From the NCBI GenBank assembly GCA_035998495.1, contig DASYHP010000024.1:62001-126000 (forward strand): 64,000 nt of DNA. The letters are read 5' to 3'. The stretch is from Mesorhizobium_B sp035998495. Its GTDB lineage: Bacteria > Pseudomonadota > Alphaproteobacteria > Rhizobiales > Rhizobiaceae. Every line of letters begins with the position of its first letter. Position 1 is the first letter of the stretch. The translations under genes and the position numbers were made by a program. Below, in pieces: positions 44,737 to 53,112 of this stretch. The notes beneath the pieces were generated by a model. The model saw only the letters and a list, made by a program, of their open reading frames with translations. It made no database searches and was not told the origin of the DNA.

Positions 44737-45315
44737 TCAGCCCGCCTCCGCCAGGCGCTTCAGCTTGGCCACCGCGGCGTCGTGGCTTTCGCCATAGGCA
44801 ATGGTCCCCTCGAAATCGCCGTCGGGCCCAAGCAGAAGGACGGATGCCGTGTGGTCCACCGTGTAGTCGCCGTTGTCCGTCGGCACCTTGCGGACGAAGA
44901 TGCCGAAGCTCTTCGCCATGGCCTCCACCTGGGTGGGCTCGCCGGTGAGCGCGGTGATGCGCTCGGAGACGTTGCCCACATAGGCGTCGAGCACATCAGG
45001 CCTGTCCCGCTCGGGATCGACGGAGACGAAAAAGGCGCGGATGTTATCGCCATCTTCGCCCAGCGCCTTCAGCCAGCCGTCCATCTCGTAAAGCGTGGTC
45101 GGGCACACCTCGGGGCAATGCGTGAAGCCGAAGAACACGGCGCTGGGCTGCCCCTGAAAGGCCTGTTCGGTGACAGGCTGGCCCTTCTGGTCGACCAGCG
45201 TGAACGGCGCGCCATAGGCCTGCCCGCCACCGTCGCTCGTGACGTTGAAGGCGAACACGCCCACGACGGCGGCTATGATGGCGAGCGCGCCAAAAAGGAT
45301 CGTGCGGACAAGCAT
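44737..45315 (-). CDS. SCO1/SenC/PrrC-family copper chaperone
   Basis: The protein has 192 residues. One N-terminal membrane helix (about 4-23) anchors a periplasmic thioredoxin-like domain with the copper-binding pair in FFGFTHCPEVCPTTL and the His in VDHTASVLLL. The VSVDPERDRP segment is also typical. It delivers copper to the CuA site of cytochrome oxidase or maintains it reduced. ATG 45315 is supported by the hydrophobic start. A TTG five codons upstream is also in frame. Confidence 0.92.
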   Translation of the reverse strand: MLVRTILFGALAIIAAVVGVFAFNVTSDGGGQAYGAPFTLVDQKGQPVTEQAFQGQPSAVFFGFTHCPEVCPTTLYEMDGWLKALGEDGDNIRAFFVSVDPERDRPDVLDAYVGNVSERITALTGEPTQVEAMAKSFGIFVRKVPTDNGDYTVDHTASVLLLGPDGDFEGTIAYGESHDAAVAKLKRLAEAG

Positions 45316-45339
45316 GGAACTCTCAAGCAATCCGGGGCG

Positions 45340-45501
45340 TCACATGCACCAGGCGAGGCCGGACTCGACCAGCGCCATGAAGATGCCGTCACCCTGCGAA
45401 ACCCAGCCGGCGAAGCCGAGCCCCACCAACGCCGCGAGCGCAAAAGTCGCCGCGGCGAGCGCGACGGCCTTCACGGGCAGGAGAGCGGGGTGACGCGACA
45501 T
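45340..45501 (-). CDS. Small single-span membrane protein upstream of the SCO gene (53 aa)
   Basis: An ATG (45501-45499) to TGA frame encodes 53 residues: a short basic start (MSRHPALLPVK), a hydrophobic helix rich in Ala and Leu (about 11-32), then GWVSQGDGIFMALVESGLAWCM. The pattern (one helix, then a short GD-I-ALVESGLAWC end) matches a small protein I recall beside senC in other rhizobia, but I know no function. It ends 25 bp before the SCO ATG on the same strand, so all three (small protein, SCO, prmA) are likely one operon. Confidence 0.65.
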   Translation of the reverse strand: MSRHPALLPVKAVALAAATFALAALVGLGFAGWVSQGDGIFMALVESGLAWCM

Positions 45502-45625
45502 GCTGGGAAGATAGCGTCGTCATCACCGCTTCCCAAGGGGCCATATCGCCGCTTCGGAACCGTGGCCCATCTGGACCATTGTTCTTTCAATCCAGTTTCT
45601 CGTTCCTGCTCTTCGAGGTGCCCTC

Positions 45626-46111
45626 ATGTCGCTGCGCGCTTCCCTTTCCGCTCTTGCCTTCGCGCTGGCCGCTCTGCCCGCCACCGCTGAGGAGGTCGGG
45701 CAGGTCGGGGTGGACTGGCTCGGCAACGACATCATCGTGGAGGCGCTTGTGGATCCCAAGGTGCAGGGCGTCACCTGCCACGTTTCCTATTTCGAACGCG
45801 GCCTCATCGATCGGCTGCAGCAGGGCAACTGGTTTGAGGATCCATCGGATTCCTCCATCGCCTGCCGTCAGACCGGCCCCATCACCATCAGCGACATCGC
45901 TCTCGACGAGGACGGCGAGGAAGTCTTCAACGAGGGCATCAGCCTGATCTGGAAGCAGCGCGTCGTGAATCGCATCTACGACCGGCAGAACGACACGCTG
46001 ATCTATCTGTCCCACACAAGGCAGGTTCAGCAGGGCTCGGCCAAGATGTCGATCTCGACCGTGCCGTTGTTCAACCAGCAGGTCACCTGGACGGAGGGCA
46101 GGCCGAGCTGA
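45626..46111 (+). CDS. creA: CreA family protein
   Basis: The protein has 161 residues with a signal peptide ending at PATAEE near residue 21. The CreA signature is unmistakable: QVGVDWLGNDIIVEALVDPKVQGVTCHVSYFERGLIDRLQQGNWFEDPSDSSIACRQTGPI is spread over residues 25-85, with two conserved Cys (GVTCHV and IACRQ). CreA is periplasmic and of unknown biochemical role. It is a single gene here, without creBCD. ATG 45626 follows CGAGGTGCC. Confidence 0.92.
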   Translation: MSLRASLSALAFALAALPATAEEVGQVGVDWLGNDIIVEALVDPKVQGVTCHVSYFERGLIDRLQQGNWFEDPSDSSIACRQTGPITISDIALDEDGEEVFNEGISLIWKQRVVNRIYDRQNDTLIYLSHTRQVQQGSAKMSISTVPLFNQQVTWTEGRPS

Positions 46112-46157
46112 CGGTCCGAGCCTTGCCCATGAGACGGCCGGCGGGTAGCAGCCGGCC

Positions 46158-46793
46158 ATGTCCGATCCCTCTCCCTTTCACCCGCCCGAGCCGCGCATCC
46201 ACCCAAGCGCCGAGCTGAAATCCTGCCGGCTCGGCCGCTTCGTGAACATCGGCCCGCGCGTGATCCTGCGGGAGGTTTCGGTCGGCGACTTCTCCTATTT
46301 CGAGCCGGACGCCGAGGCGATCTACGCCGAGATCGGAAAGTTCAGCTCGGTCGCGCGGCATAGCCGCATCAACGCTCTCGAACACCCGACCGAGCGCCTG
46401 ACCACGCACAAGCTTTCCTATCGCCCCAACGAGTATTTCCGCTTTCTCGGGGTGGATGCGGAATTCCGCGAGCGTCGCCGCGCCAAGAAGGTTCGGATCG
46501 GCCATGACGTATGGATCGGCCACGGGGCGGTGGTCATGCCAGGTATCGCGGTGGGCAACGGCGCGGTGGTGGGCGCCAACGCCGTGGTCACGCGCGACGT
46601 CGCGCCTTTCGCGATCGTGGCCGGCGTGCCCGCGCGAATGCTGCGGCCGCGCTTTCCGCTGCGGATCGCTGAACGCATTCAGCGCCTGCAATGGTGGGAC
46701 TGGACGCACGACCGGCTGGCCGAGGCCGTGCCGGACATGCAGCGCCTGCCGATCGAAGGGTTCCTGGACCGATGGGAAGACCGCACACAATAA
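46158..46793 (+). CDS. Hexapeptide-repeat acyltransferase (phosphonate-associated family)
   Basis: The protein has 211 residues with a left-handed beta-helix built from hexapeptide repeats (FVNIGPRVILREVSVGD, then RIGHDVWIGHGAVVMPGIAVGNGAVVGANAVVTRDV). RYRPNEYF and the C-terminal WWDW segment recall the phn-associated transferase family. Such proteins acetylate small substrates via acetyl-CoA. In other rhizobia they lie among phosphonate genes, but none are nearby here. Substrate unknown. A hairpin terminator follows. Confidence 0.8.
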   Translation: MSDPSPFHPPEPRIHPSAELKSCRLGRFVNIGPRVILREVSVGDFSYFEPDAEAIYAEIGKFSSVARHSRINALEHPTERLTTHKLSYRPNEYFRFLGVDAEFRERRRAKKVRIGHDVWIGHGAVVMPGIAVGNGAVVGANAVVTRDVAPFAIVAGVPARMLRPRFPLRIAERIQRLQWWDWTHDRLAEAVPDMQRLPIEGFLDRWEDRTQ

Positions 46794-46818
46794 GCGGGAC
46801 GCCCACTGGGCGTCCCGC
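46794..46818. terminator. Bidirectional hairpin between convergent genes
   Basis: GCGGGACGCCC (46794-46804) pairs perfectly with GGGCGTCCCGC (46808-46818) around a 3-base loop. It immediately follows the transferase stop and lies 37 bp from the convergent BON-domain gene. There is no T-run. Confidence 0.65.
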
Positions 46819-46854
46819 CGCTGGTTGAGGGTCGGGGCCGCGGGCCGGCTGCGG

Positions 46855-47772
46855 TCAGCGGGCCCCGCCGCCGGTCGGCTTGGCGACCAAAGCCGCGCCC
46901 TCGCGTTCGACATCCATGCCGCTTCGGTTCTCGCTGCGGTGGACGCGCAGATTGTTCTGCACATGCTCCACGCCCGACACGCTCTCGGCGATGTCCTCGG
47001 CTCGCCGCTTCGAGCCGCGATCGGACACCGTGCCCGACAACGTCACCTCGCGGTCCTTCACGGCCACGTCGATATTGGACGCATCAAGCCATCCATCTTC
47101 GGTGAGGCGGTCGTTCACGTCCTCGCGGATGCGATCGTCCGAGCGGCTGTAGCCCTTCGGCCCGCGGCCGCGGTGCTCGTTCTGCCGGCGCGCTTCGGCG
47201 TCGCGGTCGCCGAACCAGGAGGCGACTTCGTCGCCCGCCTTGTCCCAGAAACTGCGCCCGCCCTGGCTCTGGCCGCGCTCGCCGCCGCCATAGGACCGGC
47301 TGCTCGATATGCCGGACGAATGGTCGAGCCTCCGGTCGCCGCTCCCCACGCGGTCACCGCGATAGCTTTCGCCGCTGTGGACGCCGCTGCGCCGCCAGTC
47401 ATCCTCGCCGCGATAGTGACCGCCATAATCGCCGCGAAAACCCTCGCTCGCATAGCGGTCATAGCCGTGGTCGTGCCGTCGGGGCTCCATGCCGCGCCAG
47501 GAGCGGTCGCCCGAACCGACGCCGCCGCGATAGTCGCCATGGCTGTAGTCGCCGCCCCCGTGCGGCCCGTATTCGTCATCTCCAGAGCTGCGTTCGCGAA
47601 AACCGCGCCGCTCGTCGCCGGACATGTGCCGACCCTGGCTGCCATAGTCGCCGCCGCGAGCGGCGCCGCGGCTTTGGCCGTAGCCGAGCCGATCGTCGCC
47701 GAAGCTCGCCCTGCGGTCGTCGCGGTCGAAGTCCTCGCGACCACGATCTCGCTCGTGTCGATCACGATCCAT
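46855..47772 (-). CDS. BON-domain protein with long Arg/Asp/Gly-rich disordered N-terminus
   Basis: The protein has 305 residues. Residues 1-200 are low complexity, dominated by Arg, Asp, Gly, Ser, His and Tyr, without hydrophobic segments. Residues about 208-280 are a BON domain (DDRIREDVNDRLTEDGWLDASNIDVAVKDREVTLSGTVSDRGSKRRAEDIAESVSGVEHVQNNL). BON domains occur in osmotically induced and lipid-associating proteins. No signal peptide is present. GGAGACAAAG precedes ATG 47772. The disordered part resembles rhizobial relatives annotated only as BON or osmotic proteins. The long plus-strand frame over it is an artefact. Confidence 0.85.
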   Translation of the reverse strand: MDRDRHERDRGREDFDRDDRRASFGDDRLGYGQSRGAARGGDYGSQGRHMSGDERRGFRERSSGDDEYGPHGGGDYSHGDYRGGVGSGDRSWRGMEPRRHDHGYDRYASEGFRGDYGGHYRGEDDWRRSGVHSGESYRGDRVGSGDRRLDHSSGISSSRSYGGGERGQSQGGRSFWDKAGDEVASWFGDRDAEARRQNEHRGRGPKGYSRSDDRIREDVNDRLTEDGWLDASNIDVAVKDREVTLSGTVSDRGSKRRAEDIAESVSGVEHVQNNLRVHRSENRSGMDVEREGAALVAKPTGGGAR

Positions 47773-47873
47773 CTTTGTCTCCCTTCCGCTATCAATTGTT
47801 AGCCGCCACTCCGGACGGAAAACGTGGCGGCGTAAGGGGGGTTCCGGACGGGTGTCTTGCGGTTCGGGCCTGC

Positions 47874-50372
47874 TCAGGCCGCGGTGACGAAGCCGTCAAG
47901 CACGCGCTTCTGGCCGGCGCGGTCGAAATCGATGGTCAGCTTGTTGCCTTCCACCGCCGCCACATGGCCATTGCCGAATTTCTGATGGAACACGCGGTCG
48001 CCTACCTTGAAGGCTGCCGGCTGTGCGGACACCGACTTGGCCACAAGCTCGCCTTCGATGGTGTGGCCCTTGACCGAGCCGCGGCCTGCGCCGAAGCCCG
48101 AATCCGTTTCGCCATAGCCGATGCGCTCCACGCTCGCGCCCGAACGCATGCCCCAGTTGTCGCGTGTGGCCTGGGTGCGGTTCTGTTGCGCGCGCTGCCA
48201 GCCTGGCGTGTTGTAGTTGCTTTCGAAAGGTTTAGCCGCGCCGATCTTGTCGAAGCGCGAGGCGCCATACGGGTTGCGGCGGCCGAAATTCCCGCCGCCA
48301 TAGCCGCCGAAGGCGGTGCTCGCCTCCACGACCTCCACATGCTCCTCCGGCAACTCGTCCAGGAAGCGCGACGGGAGCGTCGTCTGCCACATACCGTGGA
48401 TGCGGCGGTTGGACACGAAGAAGATGTGGAGGTTCTTCTTGGCCCGCGTCAGCCCGACATAGGCGAGCCGGCGCTCCTCTTCGAGGCCGGCGCGCCCGCC
48501 CTCGTCCAGCGCACGCTGGTGGGGGAACAGGCCTTCCTCCCAGCCCGGAAGGAACACCGTCTCGAATTCCAGCCCTTTGGCGGAATGCAGCGTCATCAGC
48601 GACACCGCATCGAGGTTCTCGTCGCGCTCGGCATCCATCACGAGCGCCACATGCTCCAGGAACGAGCGTAGCGATTCGTAATACTCCATGGAGCGGATCA
48701 GCTCCTTCAGGTTTTCGAGCCGCCCCGGCGCCTCGGCCGAGCGGTCGTTCTTCCACATATCGATATAGCCGCTCTCTTCGAGGATGCGCTCGGCCAGCTC
48801 GGTATGCGGCGTGTCGTCGAGCGCCTTCTGCCAGCGCGCAAAGTCAGCAGCGACCTGGCGCAGCGAAGCGCGAGGCTTAGGCTTGAGCTCGTCGGATTCG
48901 GCCAATTCGCCCGCCGCCTCCAGCATGGGAATGTTGTGGGCGCGCGCTGTGTCGTGGATCTGGCGGATCGTGGCCTCGCCCAGACCGCGCTTCGGGACAT
49001 TGACGATGCGCTCGAAGGCGAGATCGTCGGAAGGCTGTGCGACCACGCGGAAGAAGGCGAGCGCATCGCGGATCTCCAGCCTTTCGTAGAAGCGGGGGCC
49101 GCCGATCACGCGGTAGTTGAGGCCGAGCGTGACGAAACGGTCCTCGAACTCGCGCATCTGGAAAGACGCCCGCACGAGGATCGCCATATCGTTGAGTTTC
49201 AGTTTCCTGCGCTGAAGCTGCTCGATGGTCTCGCCGACCATCCGCGCTTCTTCTTCCGAATCCCACGAGGCCTGCACATGCACCTTGGGGTCTTCCGGGT
49301 TGGGCGCTTCGGTGAAGAGCGTCTTGCCGAGCCTGTCCTCGTTATGGGCGATCAGATGAGAGGCGGTGGCGAGGATATGCGCCGTCGAGCGGTAATTGCG
49401 CTCGAGCCGAATCACCACGGCGCCCGGAAAATCCTTCTCGAAGCGCAGGATGTTGTCCACCTCAGCGCCCCGCCAGCCATAAATGGACTGGTCGTCGTCA
49501 CCCACGCAGCAGATGTTGATGTTCTGACCGTCTTCTGGCCGCTGCGCCAGCAGCCGCAGCCAGAGATACTGGGCCGTGTTGGTGTCCTGATACTCGTCCA
49601 CCAGTATGTAGCGGAACCTTCGGTGATATTCCCTGAGGACGTCTGCATGCTCCCGGAAGATGCGGATCGGGTGCAGGAGAAGGTCGCCGAAGTCGCAGGC
49701 GTTGAGTGATTTCAGCCGTTCCTGATAGGCCGTGTAGAGCTGCCGGCCCTTGCCGTTGCCGAAAGACCGCGCATCGCCCTCGGGGATGTCGGCCGGTCCA
49801 AAACCCTTGTTTTTCCAGCCGTCGATCAGATGGCCGAGCTGGCGCGCCGGCCAGCGCTTGTCGTCGAGGTTCTCCGCCTGGATCATCTGCTTCAAGAGGC
49901 GCAGCACGTCGTCGGTGTCGAGGATGGTGAAGTCGCTGCGCAGCCCCGCAAGCTCGGCGTGGCGGCGCAGGAGCTTGACGCCGATGGAGTGAAAAGTGCC
50001 GAGCCAGGGCATGCCCTCCACCGCCTCGCCCACCAGTGTGCCGATGCGGAGCTTCATCTCGCGCGCGGCCTTGTTGGTGAAGGTCACGGCGAGGATCTGC
50101 GAGGGGTAGGCGCGGCCCGTCGCCAAGATGTGCGCGATGCGCGTGGTTAGCACCCGCGTCTTGCCCGTGCCCGCGCCCGCCAGCACAAGCACCGAGCCTT
50201 CGGTGGTCTCCACGGCTAGGCGCTGTTCGGGGTTCAGGCCTTCGAGGTAGCGTGGCCCACCGGCTTCGCTCCATGGCTGCGGCGCTCGTCCGAGGGCGCG
50301 TGCGGCGATGCCGCTCGACCGCGGAGAGCCCGGAACGTCGCTGAGCGGCAGTTGGTCGGAAGCGTCGGCCAT
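47874..50372 (-). CDS. uvrD: UvrD/PcrA-like superfamily 1 DNA helicase
   Basis: The protein has 832 residues with the SF1A motifs in order: GAGTGKTRVLTTRIAH (Walker A), TFTNKAAREM, VDEYQDTN (motif II), VGDDDQSIYGWRGAEVDNIL, RLERNYRST, VSLMTLHSAKGLEFETVFLPGWEEGLFPH and YVGLTRAKKNL. It is a 3'-5' helicase in nucleotide excision and mismatch repair. The C-terminal 90 residues include a Tudor-like repeat (VKGHTIEGELVAKSVSAQPAAFKVGDRVFHQKFGNGHVAAVEGNKL spans about 765-815) that contacts RNA polymerase in the PcrA family. The start is ATG 50372. Confidence 0.95.
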   Translation of the reverse strand: MADASDQLPLSDVPGSPRSSGIAARALGRAPQPWSEAGGPRYLEGLNPEQRLAVETTEGSVLVLAGAGTGKTRVLTTRIAHILATGRAYPSQILAVTFTNKAAREMKLRIGTLVGEAVEGMPWLGTFHSIGVKLLRRHAELAGLRSDFTILDTDDVLRLLKQMIQAENLDDKRWPARQLGHLIDGWKNKGFGPADIPEGDARSFGNGKGRQLYTAYQERLKSLNACDFGDLLLHPIRIFREHADVLREYHRRFRYILVDEYQDTNTAQYLWLRLLAQRPEDGQNINICCVGDDDQSIYGWRGAEVDNILRFEKDFPGAVVIRLERNYRSTAHILATASHLIAHNEDRLGKTLFTEAPNPEDPKVHVQASWDSEEEARMVGETIEQLQRRKLKLNDMAILVRASFQMREFEDRFVTLGLNYRVIGGPRFYERLEIRDALAFFRVVAQPSDDLAFERIVNVPKRGLGEATIRQIHDTARAHNIPMLEAAGELAESDELKPKPRASLRQVAADFARWQKALDDTPHTELAERILEESGYIDMWKNDRSAEAPGRLENLKELIRSMEYYESLRSFLEHVALVMDAERDENLDAVSLMTLHSAKGLEFETVFLPGWEEGLFPHQRALDEGGRAGLEEERRLAYVGLTRAKKNLHIFFVSNRRIHGMWQTTLPSRFLDELPEEHVEVVEASTAFGGYGGGNFGRRNPYGASRFDKIGAAKPFESNYNTPGWQRAQQNRTQATRDNWGMRSGASVERIGYGETDSGFGAGRGSVKGHTIEGELVAKSVSAQPAAFKVGDRVFHQKFGNGHVAAVEGNKLTIDFDRAGQKRVLDGFVTAA

Positions 50373-50438
50373 CGGACTCTGATGTAGCGATTCGGGCGGA
50401 CAAGGCCAGCAAAAGCCCCGTGAGAGCCGGTGTCAGCT

Positions 50439-51458
50439 CTACGGCGTGGGGACGGCGGAAAGCCGCCGGTCGGACAGGTTGAGACGGCCGGCCAGGATGG
50501 GCGCCATGACATCACGCAAGGTTGGATCGCCGGCCATCCGCGCTTCCGCCTCCTCGATCCGGTTGGTCGCCACCAGGGCCAGGAGGTCATCGCGCACCTT
50601 GCCGTCCTCGCCGCGCGGGAGCCTACCCACGAGCTGGACGAGATCGGCGCCGGGCAGGCGGGGCAGGGGGCCGGGCGGGCCTTCCACGAAAGCGTAGATG
50701 CCCGAGCCTTTGGCCGGGAGCGGGAACGGAACGAGCACCAGTTCGCCGCCGCCGGGCCGGCCGGCGAGCGTCGCCCGCATGCGCGTCTCCTCGCGCTCGA
50801 TCCGATCGCCCGTTCCCTCGCCATCCGACCAGTCGAGGATGCGGCGGGTGACCAGATTGTAGAGCCGCTTGCCCGAGGCCCTCCAGATCCGCGATGGCAG
50901 CGAGCGTCGCTTGAGCAAGCGGCGGCCGGTGGGTGTCATCAGGTGGGGCGCAAAGGCGCGCTTCTGCTTCAAGAGATGGCGGAAGTCCTCATACGCCATG
51001 ACCTGAAACATCCTGCCGGGGCGGCGGTGGACGGAGGCGAGCTGGAAATCGATCACCGCCGCCGACCCGTTCGGCGCTTCGAGCCAGTTCTGCGGCTTGG
51101 CGAGGTCGTTGTGGGTGATGCCGCGCCGGCGCAGCGCGCGCAGGACGCGGTGCGCGTCACGATACCATTCGGGGTCGCGCGGCCGCGCCAGGTGAATGGG
51201 CATGCCTTCCGTCCAGGTGCGCAGGAGGCCGTGGCGGTCCGTTTCGATCAGTCGCGGCGTTCCCGGCACGCCGGCGAGCGCCTTCAAGGCCCGGATTTCG
51301 CGCCCGGCCAGCCACCAGGCCAGAGGCCGCGACCAGATCGGGCTCACGGAGACGATGCGGCGGATCACAGTCGTGCCGGGATCGCCCATCAGGTGGCCTT
51401 TTTGCGTTTCGGAGAACACATCGCGCTTGAGCACGGCGTTTGTGACGAATGCTTCCAT
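50439..51458 (-). CDS. Protein kinase-like protein with C-terminal segment resembling an acyl-CoA ligase tail
   Basis: From ATG 51458 the protein has 339 residues. Residues about 45-215 are kinase-like: THNDLAKPQNWL at 115-126 matches a catalytic loop (Asp118, Asn124), and VIDFQLA at 135-141 replaces DFG with DFQ. No clear Gly-rich loop is seen. Residues about 220-339 read like the mobile C-terminal subdomain of AMP-forming ligases (ELVLVPFPL, DLVQLVGRLPRGEDGKVRDDLLALVA), with Pro-Arg-x-x-x-Gly-Lys at 281-287. I recall rhizobial proteins annotated simply as Ser/Thr kinases of this type. Function is unknown. GAGGAAGGGGG precedes this ATG, so I prefer it to 51509. Confidence 0.75.
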   Translation of the reverse strand: MEAFVTNAVLKRDVFSETQKGHLMGDPGTTVIRRIVSVSPIWSRPLAWWLAGREIRALKALAGVPGTPRLIETDRHGLLRTWTEGMPIHLARPRDPEWYRDAHRVLRALRRRGITHNDLAKPQNWLEAPNGSAAVIDFQLASVHRRPGRMFQVMAYEDFRHLLKQKRAFAPHLMTPTGRRLLKRRSLPSRIWRASGKRLYNLVTRRILDWSDGEGTGDRIEREETRMRATLAGRPGGGELVLVPFPLPAKGSGIYAFVEGPPGPLPRLPGADLVQLVGRLPRGEDGKVRDDLLALVATNRIEEAEARMAGDPTLRDVMAPILAGRLNLSDRRLSAVPTP

Positions 51459-51608
51459 CGACGCCCCCTTCCTCGGACGGCTCATAGGGGTGCGACCGCC
51501 CACACGCAACCGCGTCCGCTTCGCACCGCCGTTGCACGATCATGTGGCTGGACGGAGGCGGCCGCCCGACTATCCTTGGCGCCGCACCCGTCACGAACAG
51601 GATCTGCC

Positions 51609-52490
51609 ATGACCGAAAAACTCACCATCACCCAGGCCATGATCGACGCCTATGACGAGTACACGCATCTGTCGCTCGACCGGCGCGGCTTCATGGAGAA
51701 GCTGACGCGGTTGGCCGGCTCCGGCGCGGCGGCGGCCGTGATCGCGCCCATGCTCGCCGCAAGCTCCGCGCGTGCGGCGATCGTGGCGGAAGACGACGCG
51801 CGGCTGATCGCGGAAGAGATCACCTATCCCGGCGATGGCGGCGAGATGATGGGCTATCTTGTGCGGCCGCGCGAGACGCAAGGCAAGCTACCCGCCGTGA
51901 TCGTCATCCACGAGAATCGCGGGCTCAACGGCCATATCCGCGACGTGGCCCGGCGCATGGCTTTGGAAGGGTTCGTGGCGCTCGCGCCGGACTTTTTGTC
52001 CCCTGCCGGCGGCACGCCCGCCGACGAGGACCGCGCGCGCGAGATGATCGGCGCGCTCGATCCCGCCCAGACCGTTGCCAACGGGGTTGCGACCATCGCG
52101 TTTCTGGAAGCGCACGAGGCCGGCAACGGCAAGGTCGGAGCGGTGGGCTTCTGCTGGGGCGGCGGCCTGGTCAACAACCTGGCGGTCAGTGCGCCCGCGC
52201 TCGACGCGGGCGTGGCCTATTATGGACGGCAGGCCGATCCCGCGGACGCCGTCAAGATCTCGGCCCCGCTGCTGCTGCACTATGCCGGCGAGGATCAGCG
52301 CATCAACGCCGGCATCGATGCCTACCGGGAGGCGCTCGAAGCGGCGGGCAAGGAATTCGCGATCCACATCTACGAGGGCGCGCAGCACGCCTTCAACAAT
52401 GACACGTCCGAAGCCCGCTACAACAAGGAAACGGCCGATCTCGCCTGGAGCCGGACGGTTGCGTTCTTCAAGGAGAAGCTGGCGGCTTGA
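51609..52490 (+). CDS. Dienelactone hydrolase-family protein with twin-arginine-like N-terminus
   Basis: The protein has 293 residues. An N-terminal segment LDRRGFMEKLTRLAGSGAAAAVIAPMLAASSARA resembles a Tat signal. The alpha/beta-hydrolase domain follows: VIHENRGLNGHIRD, the nucleophile Cys in VGFCWGGG, Asp in YAGEDQRI and His in EGAQHAFNND, a Cys-Asp-His triad as in dienelactone hydrolase. The natural substrate is not evident, since many such proteins are uncharacterised carboxymethylenebutenolidase homologues. ATG 51609 follows CAGGATC. The region upstream is antisense to the kinase-like gene. Confidence 0.88.
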   Translation: MTEKLTITQAMIDAYDEYTHLSLDRRGFMEKLTRLAGSGAAAAVIAPMLAASSARAAIVAEDDARLIAEEITYPGDGGEMMGYLVRPRETQGKLPAVIVIHENRGLNGHIRDVARRMALEGFVALAPDFLSPAGGTPADEDRAREMIGALDPAQTVANGVATIAFLEAHEAGNGKVGAVGFCWGGGLVNNLAVSAPALDAGVAYYGRQADPADAVKISAPLLLHYAGEDQRINAGIDAYREALEAAGKEFAIHIYEGAQHAFNNDTSEARYNKETADLAWSRTVAFFKEKLAA

Positions 52491-52493
52491 GCG

Positions 52494-52976
52494 TCACGCC
52501 TTGCGCCTGATCCCGATCGCGCGGCCGGCGCGCTCGGGTTTGGGGAGGCCCGAATGTGCCGCCCGCAACTCGTGCAAATGCGGCAGGATGTCGGCCGGGA
52601 AGGGTGTTACGCGTGGGCCCTCCATATCGACATGAAGCATCAGGTTCTCCGACGTGGCGGCGAGCCAGCCGTCCGCGTGCCGGAGTTCCTGAAAGGAGTG
52701 CAGCCGCTTCTCGTCATGGTCGAGAAGCTGGAAGTGAGCGGTTACGCGGTCCCCCAGATGCAGTTCGCGGACATAACTGACATGCACCTCGGCCGTGTAG
52801 ATCGTGAGCTTGCGGCCGCGCACGTAATCGAGGCCCATGCCGAGCGCCTCGAGCGCCTCGTCCGCGCCGCGGTCCATCAGCACGTTGTAGAACGCCATGT
52901 TGAGATGGCCGTTGTAGTCGATCCATGCCGGCTCGATCTCCATGGATCGCGACACCAACGGTTCGGGCGCAAACAT
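52494..52976 (-). CDS. Acyl-CoA thioesterase-like hot-dog fold protein
   Basis: The protein has 160 residues of the 4-hydroxybenzoyl-CoA thioesterase/FabZ superfamily. IDYNGHLNMAFYNVLMDRGADEALEALG carries the Asp-x-x-x-His pattern of the active site near the N-terminus, and AEVHVSYVRELHLGDRVTAHFQLLDHDEKRLH forms the central strands. The size is typical. It lies 3 bp from the convergent dienelactone hydrolase end. ATG 52976 follows GAGGACTGCCG. Physiological acyl-CoA unknown. Confidence 0.85.
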   Translation of the reverse strand: MFAPEPLVSRSMEIEPAWIDYNGHLNMAFYNVLMDRGADEALEALGMGLDYVRGRKLTIYTAEVHVSYVRELHLGDRVTAHFQLLDHDEKRLHSFQELRHADGWLAATSENLMLHVDMEGPRVTPFPADILPHLHELRAAHSGLPKPERAGRAIGIRRKA

Positions 52977-53112
52977 CGGCAGTCCTCTACAGTCGTGAAG
53001 GCGCGCGATCGCGGCTTGCATCGGACTCCGCGTCGCGCCATCGAAGAAAGCCACGCCTAGAGCGCGCTCTGCCCTGACGCAAGGCCGCTTCCGAAGCCGG
53101 AAAGGAACAGCC

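Noticed and set aside
41596..45690. A 1364-codon open frame on the plus strand covering azlD, pepP, prmA and the SCO gene
   Set aside because: It crosses real genes on both strands. Its translation has no recognisable domain, and the genes beneath have clear motifs.
46456..47802. A 448-codon plus-strand frame over the BON-domain gene
   Set aside because: It is the antisense image of a low-complexity Arg/Asp/Gly-rich gene, giving Ala/Val-rich noise. The minus strand carries a real BON domain and a ribosome site.
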